This document shows positions 1 through 9,400 of a stretch of 35,258 bases of DNA, in pieces; the first letter of the stretch is position 1; every line of letters begins with the position of its first letter. Under the pieces are notes generated by a model. It was not told where the DNA came from. It worked only from the letters and a program-made list of their open reading frames with translations, and made no database searches. The position numbers and the translations under genes are program-made. The DNA lies in contig LICD01000005.1 of the NCBI GenBank assembly GCA_001438145.1, positions 1 to 35,258 on the forward strand. The letters run 5' to 3'. The stretch comes from OM182 bacterium BACL3 MAG-120619-bin3. GTDB lineage: Bacteria > Pseudomonadota > Gammaproteobacteria > Pseudomonadales > Pseudohongiellaceae.

Positions 1-2
1 CG

Positions 3-422
3 ACTCTCGCCAGCGCGCAGTTTGGCGACCGCAAAACATCCGCCCTTGACCTAAGCAACACACCGCAGGTCCTACCCTCTGAACTCGCGTTCCCTTTTCA
101 TGTCGGCTCTGTAGAAAAAGGCCAACTCGCTATTACGTGGACGCCGGCGCCTGAACACTATCTCTACCGACACCGTTTTGCCTTCACCGCGAACGGGATC
201 GACTTGGCTTTTACCCTGCCCGACGGTCTTGCGATGGAAGACGAGTTTTTTGGGGCAATTGAAGCCTATTTCGGCGCAGTTACCACCCAAATCGATCTTT
301 CCCCTGCACAAGACCTGCCGGCTACCGCTTTGTTGAGCATTCGCTATCAAGGCTGCGCCGCTTGGGGCTTCTGCTATCCACCCCAAACAGTCGACATTCC
401 GCTCCAAGACCTGATCGATTGA
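3..422 (+). CDS. DsbD N-terminal (alpha) domain protein, 5' end outside window
   Basis: The reading frame is open from the window edge to a TGA at 420-422 and encodes about 139 residues. It aligns over its length with the periplasmic alpha domain of DsbD, which takes electrons from the DsbD membrane domain and reduces periplasmic partners such as DsbC. The family signature is clear: a YQGC...GFCYPP motif near the C-terminus holds the two redox cysteines, and an upstream YLYR and EDEFFG match DsbD. The first visible residues (TLASAQFGD) look like the end of a signal peptide, which would make the whole protein only about 150-160 residues. The frame stops right after the alpha domain, and no transmembrane beta or thioredoxin gamma domain follows, since aroQ is next. 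It therefore seems to be a stand-alone alpha domain. The alternative is a longer protein ending in this domain. Confidence 0.85.
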   Translation, partial: TLASAQFGDRKTSALDLSNTPQVLPSELAFPFHVGSVEKGQLAITWTPAPEHYLYRHRFAFTANGIDLAFTLPDGLAMEDEFFGAIEAYFGAVTTQIDLSPAQDLPATALLSIRYQGCAAWGFCYPPQTVDIPLQDLID

Positions 423-438
423 GTCAATTCGAGCTCCT

Positions 439-458
439 TATCACTAATATTAGTGATA
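439..458. promoter_or_regulatory. Perfect 20-bp palindrome upstream of aroQ
   Basis: The 20 bases TATCACTAATATTAGTGATA read the same on both strands without a mismatch. They lie in the AT-rich gap between the DsbD-domain gene and aroQ, 84 bp before the aroQ ATG. The size and symmetry fit a binding site for a dimeric repressor or activator. I do not recognise the regulator. A weak -10-like TAATAT lies inside the palindrome at 445-450, but I found no convincing -35. Confidence 0.5.
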
Positions 459-542
459 TTCGGAATAAATTCTGCGAAAATGCGTTGAAAATTGGCAATC
501 TATCGGGAATTTCGCGCAAATTGCGATGAATGTGGCAAAACT

Positions 543-980
543 ATGGCATCGATACTCGTCTTAAACGGACCCAACCTCAACCTTCTAGGCAGCAGAGAGC
601 CCGATATATACGGCTCCGATACCCTCGACGACATCAATATCCGTCTTGGCACCGCCTGCATCGAGGCCGGCCATACCTTCGACAGCTTTCAAAGTAATAG
701 TGAAGGTGCGCTAATCGACCGGATTCACTTAGCAAGATCGGCGAAAATCGACTATATGCTCGTTAACTTCGGCGGGTATACACACACAAGCGTCGCCCTA
801 CGCGACGCCATGCTTGCCTCAGAAATCCCTTTTATCGAGGTGCACCTATCGAACTTGTACCGCCGCGAAGAGTTCCGGCAGCACTCCTTTTTCTCCGATA
901 TCGCCGAGGGCTGCGTGATCGGGCTGGGTGCTCAAGGCTATGAGCTTGCGCTCGATGCCGCCTTAGCCCGCCTGAAATAG
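543..980 (+). CDS. aroQ: 3-dehydroquinate dehydratase, type II
   Basis: Type II dehydroquinase converts 3-dehydroquinate to 3-dehydroshikimate in the shikimate pathway and acts as a cytoplasmic dodecamer. The 145-residue length is normal. The N-terminal LNGPNLNLLGSREPDIYG motif carries the catalytic Arg18 and Tyr23, and YTHTS-ALRDA and EVHLSN follow as in the family. I chose the ATG at 543 because homologues begin two or three residues before the ILVLNGPN strand; an in-frame TTG at 492 would add 17 unrelated residues. One oddity is that the usual NPGAYTHTS reads NFGGYTHTS here (residues 75-83), so the conserved proline is a phenylalanine. It is the first gene of the aroQ-accB-accC-prmA run typical of Pseudomonas-like gammaproteobacteria. 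Confidence 0.97.
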   Translation: MASILVLNGPNLNLLGSREPDIYGSDTLDDINIRLGTACIEAGHTFDSFQSNSEGALIDRIHLARSAKIDYMLVNFGGYTHTSVALRDAMLASEIPFIEVHLSNLYRREEFRQHSFFSDIAEGCVIGLGAQGYELALDAALARLK

Positions 981-1094
981 CGAGGAGCAGCCACGGGCTG
1001 GCGATCCGCCCAAAACACTTTAAACCACAATCTTTTCTAACACCCGCGCAGTGCCCCGAGCGAGGCACTCTCAAGCAAAGAGGCGACAAACACC

Positions 1095-1550
1095 ATGGAT
1101 ATCAGAAAGGTTAAAAAACTGATCGAACTACTCGAAGCATCCGACATCGCAGAGATCGAGATCAAAGAAGGCGAAGAATCGGTTCGCATTAGCCGCGGCT
1201 CAGGCTCTGTTCAGCAACAAGCATTGACGTATCAGATGCCACAGCAGGTCGCACCGGCGCCGGCGCCCATTGCAGCCCCTGCCGCTGTGGCACCTTCCGC
1301 TACTCCAGCCGCTTCTGCCAACGCAGTGAAGTCGCCGATGGTTGGTACATTCTATGGCTCGCCATCACCTACCTCGCCTGCCTTCGTCGAAGTGGGCAAG
1401 CATGTCAAAGCGGGCGATGTTATCTGCATCGTTGAAGCGATGAAGATGATGAATCAGATCGAGGCAGATCATTCAGGCGTCGTTGAAGCGATCCTCGTCA
1501 AAGACGGCGAGCCAGTTGAGTTCGACCAACCCCTCATCATTATCGCTTAG
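1095..1550 (+). CDS. accB: Biotin carboxyl carrier protein of acetyl-CoA carboxylase
   Basis: AccB carries the biotin that is carboxylated by AccC and then used to make malonyl-CoA, the first committed step of fatty acid synthesis. The 151-residue protein shows the expected parts in order: a charged helical N-terminus, a flexible Ala/Pro-rich linker at about residues 45-80, and a C-terminal biotinyl domain. The biotinylation motif EAMKM has Lys117 as the attachment residue. The gene lies 114 bp after aroQ and 53 bp before accC. The accB-accC pair is co-transcribed in most proteobacteria. In E. coli AccB represses its own operon, which is not testable from sequence alone. Confidence 0.98.
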   Translation: MDIRKVKKLIELLEASDIAEIEIKEGEESVRISRGSGSVQQQALTYQMPQQVAPAPAPIAAPAAVAPSATPAASANAVKSPMVGTFYGSPSPTSPAFVEVGKHVKAGDVICIVEAMKMMNQIEADHSGVVEAILVKDGEPVEFDQPLIIIA

Positions 1551-1603
1551 CACCGCAGCCCAGCGCAGGCTGGGAAAGGGCTAATCATTTAGGGATTTGT
1601 GCA

Positions 1604-2944
1604 ATGCTTAAAAAAGTACTAATTGCGAACCGCGGAGAGATTGCGCTTCGCGTCCTGCGCGCCTGCAAACAACTCGGCATCAAAACTGTCGCCGTGCACT
1701 CAACCGCCGACAAAGATCTCATGCACGTGCACCTAGCAGATGAATCTGTTTGCATAGGGCCGCCAAGCCCCACAGAAAGCTACCTCAATATTCCGGCGAT
1801 TATTTCGGCGATGGAAGTGACAGAGGCCGACGCGGTCCACCCAGGTTACGGCTTCCTCTCCGAAAATGCCGATTTCGCCGAACAGGTTGAGAACAGCGGC
1901 TTTACTTTTATCGGGCCTACCGCAGAAACCATTCGCATGATGGGCGATAAGGTCTCTGCTATTAAAGTGATGATTGAGGCGGGCGTACCCACAGTGCCCG
2001 GCTCTAACGGGCCTCTAGACAATGACGATGCGCGCACGCTTCGCATCGCTCGCGAAATCGGCTTCCCCGTTATTATAAAGGCGGCGGCTGGCGGCGGTGG
2101 ACGTGGCATGCGTGTTGTCCACGAGGAAGCAGACCTGCTTAGCAGTATTCATGTGACGCAAACCGAGGCCCAGTCATTCTTCGGCAGCGGGGTCTGCTAT
2201 CTCGAGAAATACCTCGAAAACCCTCGCCACGTTGAAATCCAAGTGTTGGGCGATGGTCGGGGAAACGCCATTCACCTCGGCGACCGCGACTGCTCTTTGC
2301 AGCGCCGTCACCAAAAAGTAATCGAAGAGGCGCCAGCTCCAGGAATCCCCGAAGCGATAAGAGAAGAAGTGGCGGCAACCTGCATTCGTGCCTGCGAACA
2401 AATGAAATACCGCGGCGCCGGTACGCTCGAATTTCTCTACCAAGACGAACGCTTTTACTTTATCGAGATGAACACGCGCGTGCAGGTAGAGCACCCAGTG
2501 ACAGAGCAGGTCAGCGGAGTGGACATCGTGCGTGAACAGCTGTTAATTGCGGGCGGCAGTCCGCTTAGCTACAAGCAGTCGGACATTGTGATTAAAGGGC
2601 ATTCGTTCGAATGTCGCATCAACGCAGAAGACCCCTCAACCTTCCTGCCTAGCCCGGGCAAGGTGAACATGTTTCATGCTCCGGGCGGCAACGGTGTTCG
2701 GGTCGATTCGCATCTCTACAGCGGCTACACTGTGCCTCCTTTCTACGACTCGCTCATTGCCAAGCTAATCTGCTCGGGCGACACGCGAGAAGAGGCACTG
2801 AAGCGCATGGAGATCGCGCTTGACGAGATGCTTATCGATGGCATTAGCAGCAATATTGCATTGCATAAAGATCTCGCTCGCGACGCTGCGTTTAAAAGAG
2901 GCGGTGTGAATATCCACTACCTCGAGAAAAAGCTTAAGCTCTAA
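1604..2944 (+). CDS. accC: Biotin carboxylase subunit of acetyl-CoA carboxylase
   Basis: AccC is an ATP-grasp enzyme that carboxylates the biotin on AccB using bicarbonate and ATP. The 446-residue length matches E. coli. Key residues fall at the same positions: Lys159, the glycine-rich loop GGGGRGMR just after it, and Glu288 with the following Asn and Arg in [10 protein letters not shown]. The N-terminal [14 protein letters not shown] strand is the family signature. The ATG at 1604 gives the usual start two residues before KVLIANRGE. It ends in TAA, 17 bp before prmA. Confidence 0.98.
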   Translation: MLKKVLIANRGEIALRVLRACKQLGIKTVAVHSTADKDLMHVHLADESVCIGPPSPTESYLNIPAIISAMEVTEADAVHPGYGFLSENADFAEQVENSGFTFIGPTAETIRMMGDKVSAIKVMIEAGVPTVPGSNGPLDNDDARTLRIAREIGFPVIIKAAAGGGGRGMRVVHEEADLLSSIHVTQTEAQSFFGSGVCYLEKYLENPRHVEIQVLGDGRGNAIHLGDRDCSLQRRHQKVIEEAPAPGIPEAIREEVAATCIRACEQMKYRGAGTLEFLYQDERFYFIEMNTRVQVEHPVTEQVSGVDIVREQLLIAGGSPLSYKQSDIVIKGHSFECRINAEDPSTFLPSPGKVNMFHAPGGNGVRVDSHLYSGYTVPPFYDSLIAKLICSGDTREEALKRMEIALDEMLIDGISSNIALHKDLARDAAFKRGGVNIHYLEKKLKL

Positions 2945-2961
2945 ACGACAATGAGTCCCGC

Positions 2962-3855
2962 ATGAACTGGCAACAACTGAAGATCCAAATAATCCCCGAG
3001 CACGTCGATTTTATCGAGCCACAGTTGCTTGCCGCAGGCGCCGTATCGATCACCTATCTCGACGCAGAAGACCAGCCGGTCTTTCAAGAAGAACTCGACA
3101 GCACCCCGCTGTGGGATAGCCTTGTCTTGTGCGCACTCTTCGAAGAAGACACAGAGCTTGGCGAACTGCTCAGCTGGCTTGGTGGTAACGCGTCTATCGT
3201 CAACAGAGCTAGCCTCGAGGTAGAAAAAATCGAAGATCAGGCGTGGGAACGCAGCTGGATGGACAATTTTTCGGCAATGCAATTTGGTGAAAAACTCTGG
3301 ATCTGCCCAAGCTGGCAAGAGCCGCCCGACCCCAGCGCCACCAATATCATGCTCGACCCCGGACTCGCGTTTGGCAGTGGCAGCCACGCTACCACGGCGC
3401 TATGCCTTCAGTGGCTCGCCACTCAAGACCTCCAGGGTAAGGATACCGTGGATTACGGCTGCGGCTCGGGCATTCTGGCTATTGCCGCTGCACTGCTTGG
3501 CGCCCAGAGCGTGCAAGGCGTCGACAACGACCCTCAGGCTGTCCTGGCTACGAACGACAATTGCGAACGCAACGGTCTACTGCCAGGGCGTGTAGGAACT
3601 TTCCTACCCGAAGAGTACGATTCAATGAGCACGCCCGAAAGCGTCGACATTTTACTCGCCAATATTCTTGCCGCACCACTGCTCAGCCTCGCGTCAAAAT
3701 TTGCATCGCTAGTGAAACCTAAAGGCAGCATTGTCTTGTCGGGCCTTCTCGCCGAACAGGCCGACGCGATTACTGAGGTTTACAGCGAATGGTTTGAGAT
3801 GAGCGCGGCAGTGCAGCGGGAAGACTGGATTCGCCTCAGCGGGATTAAACGCTAG
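2962..3855 (+). CDS. prmA: Ribosomal protein L11 methyltransferase
   Basis: PrmA trimethylates ribosomal protein L11 using S-adenosylmethionine. The 297-residue protein has the N-terminal L11-recognition domain (opening MNWQQLKIQI) and a C-terminal Rossmann methyltransferase domain. The family motif LDPGLAFGSGSHATT, the SAM loop VDYGCGSGILAIAA and the LANILAAPL motif are all visible. Its position directly downstream of accBC, 17 bp away, is standard in Pseudomonas and relatives and suggests co-transcription. Confidence 0.97.
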   Translation: MNWQQLKIQIIPEHVDFIEPQLLAAGAVSITYLDAEDQPVFQEELDSTPLWDSLVLCALFEEDTELGELLSWLGGNASIVNRASLEVEKIEDQAWERSWMDNFSAMQFGEKLWICPSWQEPPDPSATNIMLDPGLAFGSGSHATTALCLQWLATQDLQGKDTVDYGCGSGILAIAAALLGAQSVQGVDNDPQAVLATNDNCERNGLLPGRVGTFLPEEYDSMSTPESVDILLANILAAPLLSLASKFASLVKPKGSIVLSGLLAEQADAITEVYSEWFEMSAAVQREDWIRLSGIKR

Positions 3856-3884
3856 TTCATCATTTAGAATCAAAACCAACCCTT

Positions 3885-4703
3885 ATGAAGACTGCCACAA
3901 CGTGCTGCCCGTTTTGCCAAGCACAGATTAAAGTCAGCGCGCGCCTGATCGGCGCAACCGGTCCTGCGGTTCGCTGCGGTGCGTGTTTTCGTTTGTTTAC
4001 TGCAGCCAACGCTGTAAATTTAGGTTCAGATTTAGACCCTGGCCAACGCGAAGGCGACCGAGCAAACGCCGAAGGATCGACCGAAGCTGTGCGAATGCGG
4101 GCGTTGAATACCGACTATTCGCTGCTTAGCGGCGAGGGGTTAGAGCCGATCAATTCCGCCCAGTTACCGCACTTAGACTCAAGCCCCATTGAAATCGCAG
4201 CCAAAGCAGATGGGACTTGGCGCCATGCCGCAAAAACCGCGACATCGGTGTTCACACTATTGTTGCTGGTCGCAGCACTCGCTGCGCAATACCTCTGGGC
4301 TAACCGTAACCTTTATCAGCATTCGCCGGCGCTCTACCCCCTATTCGCGAGCGGCTGCGCGCTATTCAACTGCTCGATTCCCCCGTTCTCCGACATTTCA
4401 GCCTTTCGCGGAGAGGCGCTTACTGTCGTCTCAGGTCCGGTGGGTAGTAACAGCTTAGTCGTCAGTTTTGTGCTCAGTAACTCAGCGCCTCTCGCGCAGA
4501 CTGCGCCGGTGCTTATACTCAGTTTCGATACGGCAGCTCAGCGTAGCGTCGCCCTGCGAGAATTTGCGCCCGTGGACTATTTTCCCGCGTCTACCGATCC
4601 AATCAAAGCGCTCAGTGCAGGTGAGCGCGTCACCATTAGACTCGAATTAATAGACCCCGGCGCCGACGCCGTGAATTACACCGTTGCATTTAGGGCGCTA
4701 TAG
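3885..4703 (+). CDS. Zinc-ribbon, DUF3426-type single-pass membrane protein
   Basis: Function is unknown. The 272-residue protein begins with an MJ0042-type zinc ribbon, with CPFC (Cys8, Cys11) and CGAC (Cys31, Cys34) as probable ligands. A variable, charged linker follows to about residue 115, then one membrane segment at about 118-138 (SVFTLLLLVAALAAQYLW). The C-terminal half has the beta-rich look of DUF3426 domains and would be periplasmic if the zinc ribbon is cytoplasmic. A gene of this kind sits between prmA and dusB in Pseudomonas, so both position and architecture support the family call. No clear ribosome site precedes the ATG. Confidence 0.85.
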   Translation: MKTATTCCPFCQAQIKVSARLIGATGPAVRCGACFRLFTAANAVNLGSDLDPGQREGDRANAEGSTEAVRMRALNTDYSLLSGEGLEPINSAQLPHLDSSPIEIAAKADGTWRHAAKTATSVFTLLLLVAALAAQYLWANRNLYQHSPALYPLFASGCALFNCSIPPFSDISAFRGEALTVVSGPVGSNSLVVSFVLSNSAPLAQTAPVLILSFDTAAQRSVALREFAPVDYFPASTDPIKALSAGERVTIRLELIDPGADAVNYTVAFRAL

Positions 4704-4777
4704 CAGAGATGACGCGCGTATTGACTCAGCAAAAGCCTTCCGCTGCGTCCAAGTCACCGCTATCATTAGCCATCGCC

Positions 4778-4812
4778 CAAGCTTGATACCAACACCCGTG
4801 TTTTCAGGCTTG
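4778..4812 (+). promoter_or_regulatory. Interrupted hairpin in the dusB-fis upstream region
   Basis: CAAGCTTGA at 4778-4786 pairs with TCAGGCTTG at 4804-4812 (nine pairs, one G-U). A second small inverted repeat, AACAC-CC-GTGTT, lies inside the loop at 4791-4802. There is no U-run after it, so it is not a standard intrinsic terminator for the upstream gene. It sits in the 166-bp gap before dusB, where the dusB-fis promoter would be expected, so a 5'-leader structure or a protein site are both possible. Confidence 0.3.
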
Positions 4813-4869
4813 AGTTAGGCTGGTCTTCGGCTCAGTTTAAATTCAATTACGACCAGCGAGACCACGACT

Positions 4870-5874
4870 GTGCACAGGATCGGCCCTTATACACTGCGCA
4901 ATAATCTCTTCCTCGCCCCCATGGTTGGGGTGTGTGACGCACCCTTCCGCGAAATCTGCAGTCAGCAAGGCGCCGGTATCACCGTTGCCGAAATGCTACC
5001 TTCGAGCAAAGAACTGTGGGAGAAAGAGCGGCTGCGGCTGCGTCAGGTCAAGGCTAATGTAAGCAGCCCACAGGTCATTCAGATCGCGGGCTCAGACCCG
5101 GGCATCATGGCGCAGTGTGCGCGCCATAACGCCGAGCTCGGCGCCGATGCAATAGACATCAACATGGGCTGTCCGGCTAAAAAAGTCATGAAAAAAGCAG
5201 CAGGTTCAGCACTGCTACGCGACACTGACCTGGTCGAACGGATCCTTCGCGCAATAGTCGGCGCGGTGGATATTCCGGTTACTCTTAAAATCCGTACCGG
5301 CTGGTGCCCCGAGTCTCGCAACGGTGTCGAAGTTGCAAAAATCGCCGAAGACTGCGGCATCCAGCTACTCACCGTTCATGGCCGCACCCGAGAGTGCCGC
5401 TTTAAAGGCGCGGTAGAATACGACACGATCGCCGCTATCAAACAGGCGGTGGGCATCCCCATCGTCGCCAATGGCGACATCGATTCACCCGAGCGAGCAC
5501 AGCAAGTGCTCCATCACACCGGCGCCGACGCGCTGATGATCGGCCGAGGAGCACAGGGCAGCCCCTGGATATTTCGCCAAATAGAGCAATTTCTCGAAGA
5601 CGGCACCTACCTTCCAGACCCCTCGGCGCAGGCGCGCTATGAGGTTGCGATCAGTCATCTGCGCAAGCTTCACCTCTTTTACGGCGAACACCGCGGCGCG
5701 CTCTATGCCCGCAAACATGTCAATGGCTATGTCGAGGGACTTGAGGGCTCGCGCGAGTTTATGCAGGCATTTAACGCAGCTGCCGAGGCGCAGGAACAAC
5801 TAGACTTGGTAGACGCTTACTTCGAAGGAATCTTGCCCACTGTCGGCATGTCCGCCCGAGGCATCGCCGCATGA
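4870..5874 (+). CDS. dusB: tRNA-dihydrouridine synthase B
   Basis: DusB is an FMN enzyme that reduces uridine to dihydrouridine in tRNA, with NADPH as donor. The 334-residue protein aligns end to end with E. coli DusB. The motif [10 protein letters not shown] carries the catalytic Cys101; [25 protein letters not shown] and [13 protein letters not shown] are all present. The start is a GTG; reading from it gives the usual RIG.Y.LRN N-terminus, and no better ATG exists upstream. The stop codon overlaps the fis start (ATGA at 5871-5874), the same dusB-fis operon arrangement as in E. coli, which implies translational coupling. Confidence 0.97.
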   Translation: MHRIGPYTLRNNLFLAPMVGVCDAPFREICSQQGAGITVAEMLPSSKELWEKERLRLRQVKANVSSPQVIQIAGSDPGIMAQCARHNAELGADAIDINMGCPAKKVMKKAAGSALLRDTDLVERILRAIVGAVDIPVTLKIRTGWCPESRNGVEVAKIAEDCGIQLLTVHGRTRECRFKGAVEYDTIAAIKQAVGIPIVANGDIDSPERAQQVLHHTGADALMIGRGAQGSPWIFRQIEQFLEDGTYLPDPSAQARYEVAISHLRKLHLFYGEHRGALYARKHVNGYVEGLEGSREFMQAFNAAAEAQEQLDLVDAYFEGILPTVGMSARGIAA

Positions 5875-6260
5875 GCAACCTCACCGACTCGGACGAGTCA
5901 ATGCTCGATGAGATTTTCGGTGCCGACGAGGACTCGGGGGGCATTGACCTACCCGCGTTCGCGCCTGCGCGCCTGCAAGAAGCTGAAACGTTACGCGCCT
6001 CACTCAACCTTGAGACTCTCCGTCCGGCTGGCGTCTCAACGTTACGTGAACAGGTGTTGAGCTCGGTAGAGAACTACTTTGCGCTGTTAGAAGGCGAGCA
6101 GGCGAAAGATCTTTACGAGCTCGTTTTGGCCGAAGTCGAAGCACCGCTTTTGGCCGCTGTGATGCACCAAACACGGGGCAACCAGAGCAAGGCTGCTATC
6201 GTGCTCGGACTCAATCGTGGTACTCTGCGCACCAAGTTAAAACAGTATGGGCTGCTGTAA
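5871..6260 (+). CDS. fis: Nucleoid-associated regulator Fis with acidic N-terminal extension
   Basis: Fis is a small homodimeric DNA-bending protein that shapes the nucleoid and controls rRNA, tRNA and growth-phase genes. The C-terminal part is unmistakable: [21 protein letters not shown], then the helix-turn-helix [20 protein letters not shown] and a final KLKQYGLL. E. coli Fis has 98 residues but this protein has 129. The extra ~30 N-terminal residues are strongly acidic ([16 protein letters not shown]). The ATG at 5871 overlaps the dusB stop by 4 bp. An internal ATG (5901) would shorten the extension by only ten residues, so most of it appears real. Confidence 0.95.
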   Translation: MSNLTDSDESMLDEIFGADEDSGGIDLPAFAPARLQEAETLRASLNLETLRPAGVSTLREQVLSSVENYFALLEGEQAKDLYELVLAEVEAPLLAAVMHQTRGNQSKAAIVLGLNRGTLRTKLKQYGLL

Positions 6261-6266
6261 ATCGAC

Positions 6267-6339
6267 CTCGTTTGTCATGCTTTTTATCTTGCTCGTTACC
6301 GTGCTTTTTACCGTACTCGTTACCGTGCTCTTTACCGTA
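6267..6339. repeat. Three-copy 24-bp tandem repeat between fis and purH
   Basis: Copies 2 and 3 (6292-6315 and 6316-6339) are 24 bp each and differ at one base. Copy 1 (6267-6291) is degenerate. Each unit is itself two related 12-mers, ctcgttaccgtg and ctttttaccgta (one copy reads ctctttaccgta), so the array has a 12-bp sub-period. It fills over half of the 135-bp gap between fis and purH. Confidence 0.85.
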
Positions 6340-6395
6340 ATTTAATCATCGCAACAACTAACCGACCCGTCCGCTACTAAAAAAGAAGCCAAGCT

Positions 6396-7988
6396 ATGAC
6401 CTCAGACGCATCTGTCGCCATCCGCCGAGCCTTGCTCAGCGTCTCCGACAAAGCCGGCCTCGTGCCATTCGCTCAAGCCCTCGCCGACCTCGGCATCGAA
6501 TTGCTTTCTACTGGCGGCACCTATCGCCTCCTGCAAGAGGCGGGCATTCCGGCCATCGAGATCTCTGAATACACCGGCTTCCCCGAAATGATGGATGGCC
6601 GCGTGAAGACGCTGCACCCCAAAGTGCACGGCGGTATCCTTGCGCGCCGCGACCAAGACCAAGCGGTTATGGACGAACACAATATTCCACCAATCGATTT
6701 AGTGGTGGTTAATCTCTATCCCTTCGAGGCAACCGTCGCGAATCCAGACTGCGACCTGCCAACGGCAATCGAGAACATCGATATTGGCGGCCCGACTATG
6801 CTGCGCGCAGCGGCCAAAAATAATCGCTTCGTGACTGTAGTGGTAAACCCAGCCGATTACGACGGCCTCATCATTCAGCTTAAGGCTAACGACTGTAGCC
6901 TCGATCAGGCGAGTCGTTTCGACTTTGCGGTTAAAACCTTCGAGCACACTGCTGCCTACGACGGCGCGATCGCCAATTACCTTGGCACTAAACTGCCCGC
7001 TGCCGACTCAGAGAGCGAGACGTCTGCGTTACCCCGCACTTTTAATAGCCAGTTCCTTAAGGCACAGGACATGCGCTACGGCGAGAACCCGCATCAGGCA
7101 GCGGCGTTCTATGTTGAACGCGAACCCGCCGAGGCGAGCATTAGCACTGCCAAGCAGCTTCAGGGCAAGGCGTTGTCTTATAACAATATTGCCGACACCG
7201 ATGCCGCGCTCGAGTGTGTCAAAGAGTTTGCCGAGCCTGCCTGCGTGATCGTTAAACACGCCAATCCCTGCGGTGTCGCAGTCGCCGAGTCGGCACTCGC
7301 CGCCTACGAGCGCGCGTTCCAAACCGACCCGACGTCGGCATTCGGCGGCATCATCGCGTTTAATCGCGAACTCGACGCGGCAACCGCCCAGCGCATCGTC
7401 GACCAGCAATTTACCGAAGTGATTATCGCGCCATCGGTCTCAGCCGAAGCGCTGGTTATCACGGCAAGCAAGCAGAACGTGCGCGTTCTCACGTGCGGCC
7501 AGTGGCCGGCAGCACGCGTGGCAGGCCTAGATTATAAGCGCGTCAACGGGGGCTTGCTCGTGCAAGACCGCGACATCGCGACAATTAGCGCCGCCGACCT
7601 CAAACAGGTTAGCGCGCGTGCGCCGAGCGCCGACGAGGTTCGCGATCTGCTGTTCGCTTGGTCGGTCGCCCAATACGTAAAATCGAACGCGATTGTTTAT
7701 TGCAGAAACCTGCAGACAATTGGCATCGGCGCAGGCCAGATGAGCCGCGTATACAGTGCGCGCATCGCGGGCATAAAAGCAGCCGACGAAAGCCTAGTAG
7801 TCGAAGGCTCGGTTATGGCGTCGGATGCGTTCTTCCCGTTCCGCGACGGCATCGACGCCGCTGCTGCTGCAGGCATTACCGCGGTAATCCAGCCAGGTGG
7901 CTCGATGCGCGACGACGAGGTTATTGCTGCGGCAGACGAGGCGAATATCGCCATGGTCTTCACCGGCATTCGCCACTTCCGCCACTAG
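6396..7988 (+). CDS. purH: Bifunctional AICAR transformylase / IMP cyclohydrolase
   Basis: PurH catalyses the last two steps of IMP synthesis: formyl transfer to AICAR and ring closure. The 530-residue protein has the N-terminal cyclohydrolase domain ([32 protein letters not shown]) and the C-terminal transformylase domain. The transformylase signature KHANPCG contains the catalytic Lys-His pair, and the [11 protein letters not shown] and [11 protein letters not shown] motifs follow. The next gene purD starts 19 bp downstream, the common purHD operon. The start ATG is close to the family norm. Confidence 0.98.
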   Translation: MTSDASVAIRRALLSVSDKAGLVPFAQALADLGIELLSTGGTYRLLQEAGIPAIEISEYTGFPEMMDGRVKTLHPKVHGGILARRDQDQAVMDEHNIPPIDLVVVNLYPFEATVANPDCDLPTAIENIDIGGPTMLRAAAKNNRFVTVVVNPADYDGLIIQLKANDCSLDQASRFDFAVKTFEHTAAYDGAIANYLGTKLPAADSESETSALPRTFNSQFLKAQDMRYGENPHQAAAFYVEREPAEASISTAKQLQGKALSYNNIADTDAALECVKEFAEPACVIVKHANPCGVAVAESALAAYERAFQTDPTSAFGGIIAFNRELDAATAQRIVDQQFTEVIIAPSVSAEALVITASKQNVRVLTCGQWPAARVAGLDYKRVNGGLLVQDRDIATISAADLKQVSARAPSADEVRDLLFAWSVAQYVKSNAIVYCRNLQTIGIGAGQMSRVYSARIAGIKAADESLVVEGSVMASDAFFPFRDGIDAAAAAGITAVIQPGGSMRDDEVIAAADEANIAMVFTGIRHFRH

Positions 7989-8007
7989 ACTGCACAAGGA
8001 AACTATA

Positions 8008-9306
8008 ATGAATATCCTGGTTATAGGCAGTGGTGGTCGAGAACACTCTCTCGCCTGGAAGGCGGCTCAGTCAGCCTCTGTCGATCAAGTGTTTGTCGCT
8101 CCCGGCAATGCAGGGACGGCACGTGAGCCTGCGCTAAGCAATGTCGCAATCGATACGATGGACTTCACAGCCCTCGCCGACTTCGCCGAAGCGAACAATG
8201 TGGGCCTCACTCTAGTCGGCCCCGAAGCGCCGCTTGTTGCAGGCGTCGTCGACTATTTCCGCAGCCGCAATCTAGCCTGCTTCGGACCTAGCAAAGCAGC
8301 AGCGCAACTCGAAGGGTCGAAATCGTTTACCAAAGACTTTTTGAAACGCCACGCAATCCCGACCGCAAGCTATCAAACCTTTACCGAAGTCGACGCAGCG
8401 AAAGCTTACATTCGTGCGCAAGGCGCCCCGATCGTCATCAAAGCCGACGGCCTCGCTGCCGGCAAAGGCGTCGTTGTCGCAATGACCGAGGCCGAAGCGG
8501 AGTCTGCCGTTGACGCGATGCTCGCTGGCAATAAATTTGGTGACGCGGGTCATCGCGTCGTTATCGAAGGCTTTCTCGCCGGCGAAGAGGCGAGTTTTAT
8601 TGCCATGGTCGACGGCACGAATATTCTGCCTATGGCGACGTCACAGGATCACAAAGCGCGGGACGACGGCGATAAAGGCCCTAACACCGGCGGCATGGGT
8701 GCTTACTCCCCTGCCCCTGTAGTAACCGATGCGCTGTGGGAGCGCGCGATGGATGAGATCATTCGTCCTACCGTCGCCGGCATGGCAGCCGACGGCAATA
8801 CTTACACGGGCTTTCTGTACGCGGGCCTCATGATCTCGCCAACCGGCAGCATCGACGTGGTTGAATTTAACTGCCGCTTCGGCGACCCCGAGGCACAGCC
8901 GGTGATGATGCGCTTGCAGTCAGACCTCGTCGAACACTGCCTCGCGGCGGTAAATGGCACGCTAGATACGCAAATAGCACAATGGGATCCGCGCCCCGCC
9001 GTCGGCATTGTGCTGGCAGCCGGCGGCTATCCCGAGTCCTATGCAAGCGGCGAGACAATAAGCGGCTTGGATGACGTGCAGGAAGACGCCAGCGCGAAAG
9101 TTTTTCATGCGGGCACCAAACTCGATGGCGATAATGTAGTCACTAGCGGCGGACGCGTACTCTGCGCTGTCGCGCTTGGCGCATCGGTTGCTCAGGCACA
9201 AGAACGCGCCTACAGCTTGGCTCACGGCATCACTTGGAAAGACGTCTACTCTCGCAGCGACATCGGCCATCGGGCAATCGCCCGTGAGCAACAGGGCCTG
9301 CTTTAA
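8008..9306 (+). CDS. purD: Phosphoribosylamine-glycine ligase (GAR synthetase)
   Basis: PurD joins glycine to phosphoribosylamine using ATP, the second step of purine synthesis. At 432 residues it has the normal length. [18 protein letters not shown] is the canonical N-terminus, [14 protein letters not shown] is the ATP-grasp loop, and [12 protein letters not shown] and [10 protein letters not shown] are signature motifs. The ATG at 8008 follows a good AAGGAA ribosome site. The frame is open upstream into purH, but the extra sequence is not conserved in the family. Confidence 0.98.
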   Translation: MNILVIGSGGREHSLAWKAAQSASVDQVFVAPGNAGTAREPALSNVAIDTMDFTALADFAEANNVGLTLVGPEAPLVAGVVDYFRSRNLACFGPSKAAAQLEGSKSFTKDFLKRHAIPTASYQTFTEVDAAKAYIRAQGAPIVIKADGLAAGKGVVVAMTEAEAESAVDAMLAGNKFGDAGHRVVIEGFLAGEEASFIAMVDGTNILPMATSQDHKARDDGDKGPNTGGMGAYSPAPVVTDALWERAMDEIIRPTVAGMAADGNTYTGFLYAGLMISPTGSIDVVEFNCRFGDPEAQPVMMRLQSDLVEHCLAAVNGTLDTQIAQWDPRPAVGIVLAAGGYPESYASGETISGLDDVQEDASAKVFHAGTKLDGDNVVTSGGRVLCAVALGASVAQAQERAYSLAHGITWKDVYSRSDIGHRAIAREQQGLL

Positions 9307-9400
9307 AACCAGTAACAGCTGCGCAGTCGTACTAACGACTAGACACGCCAGTGGCAAAAAAGACAACCACGGCCAATCGACAAAGGGGGCTAGAAACCAG

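Noticed and set aside
4709-4786. 25-codon ORF after the zinc-ribbon gene
   Set aside because: No usable ribosome site, low-complexity composition, and its stop falls inside the hairpin before dusB.
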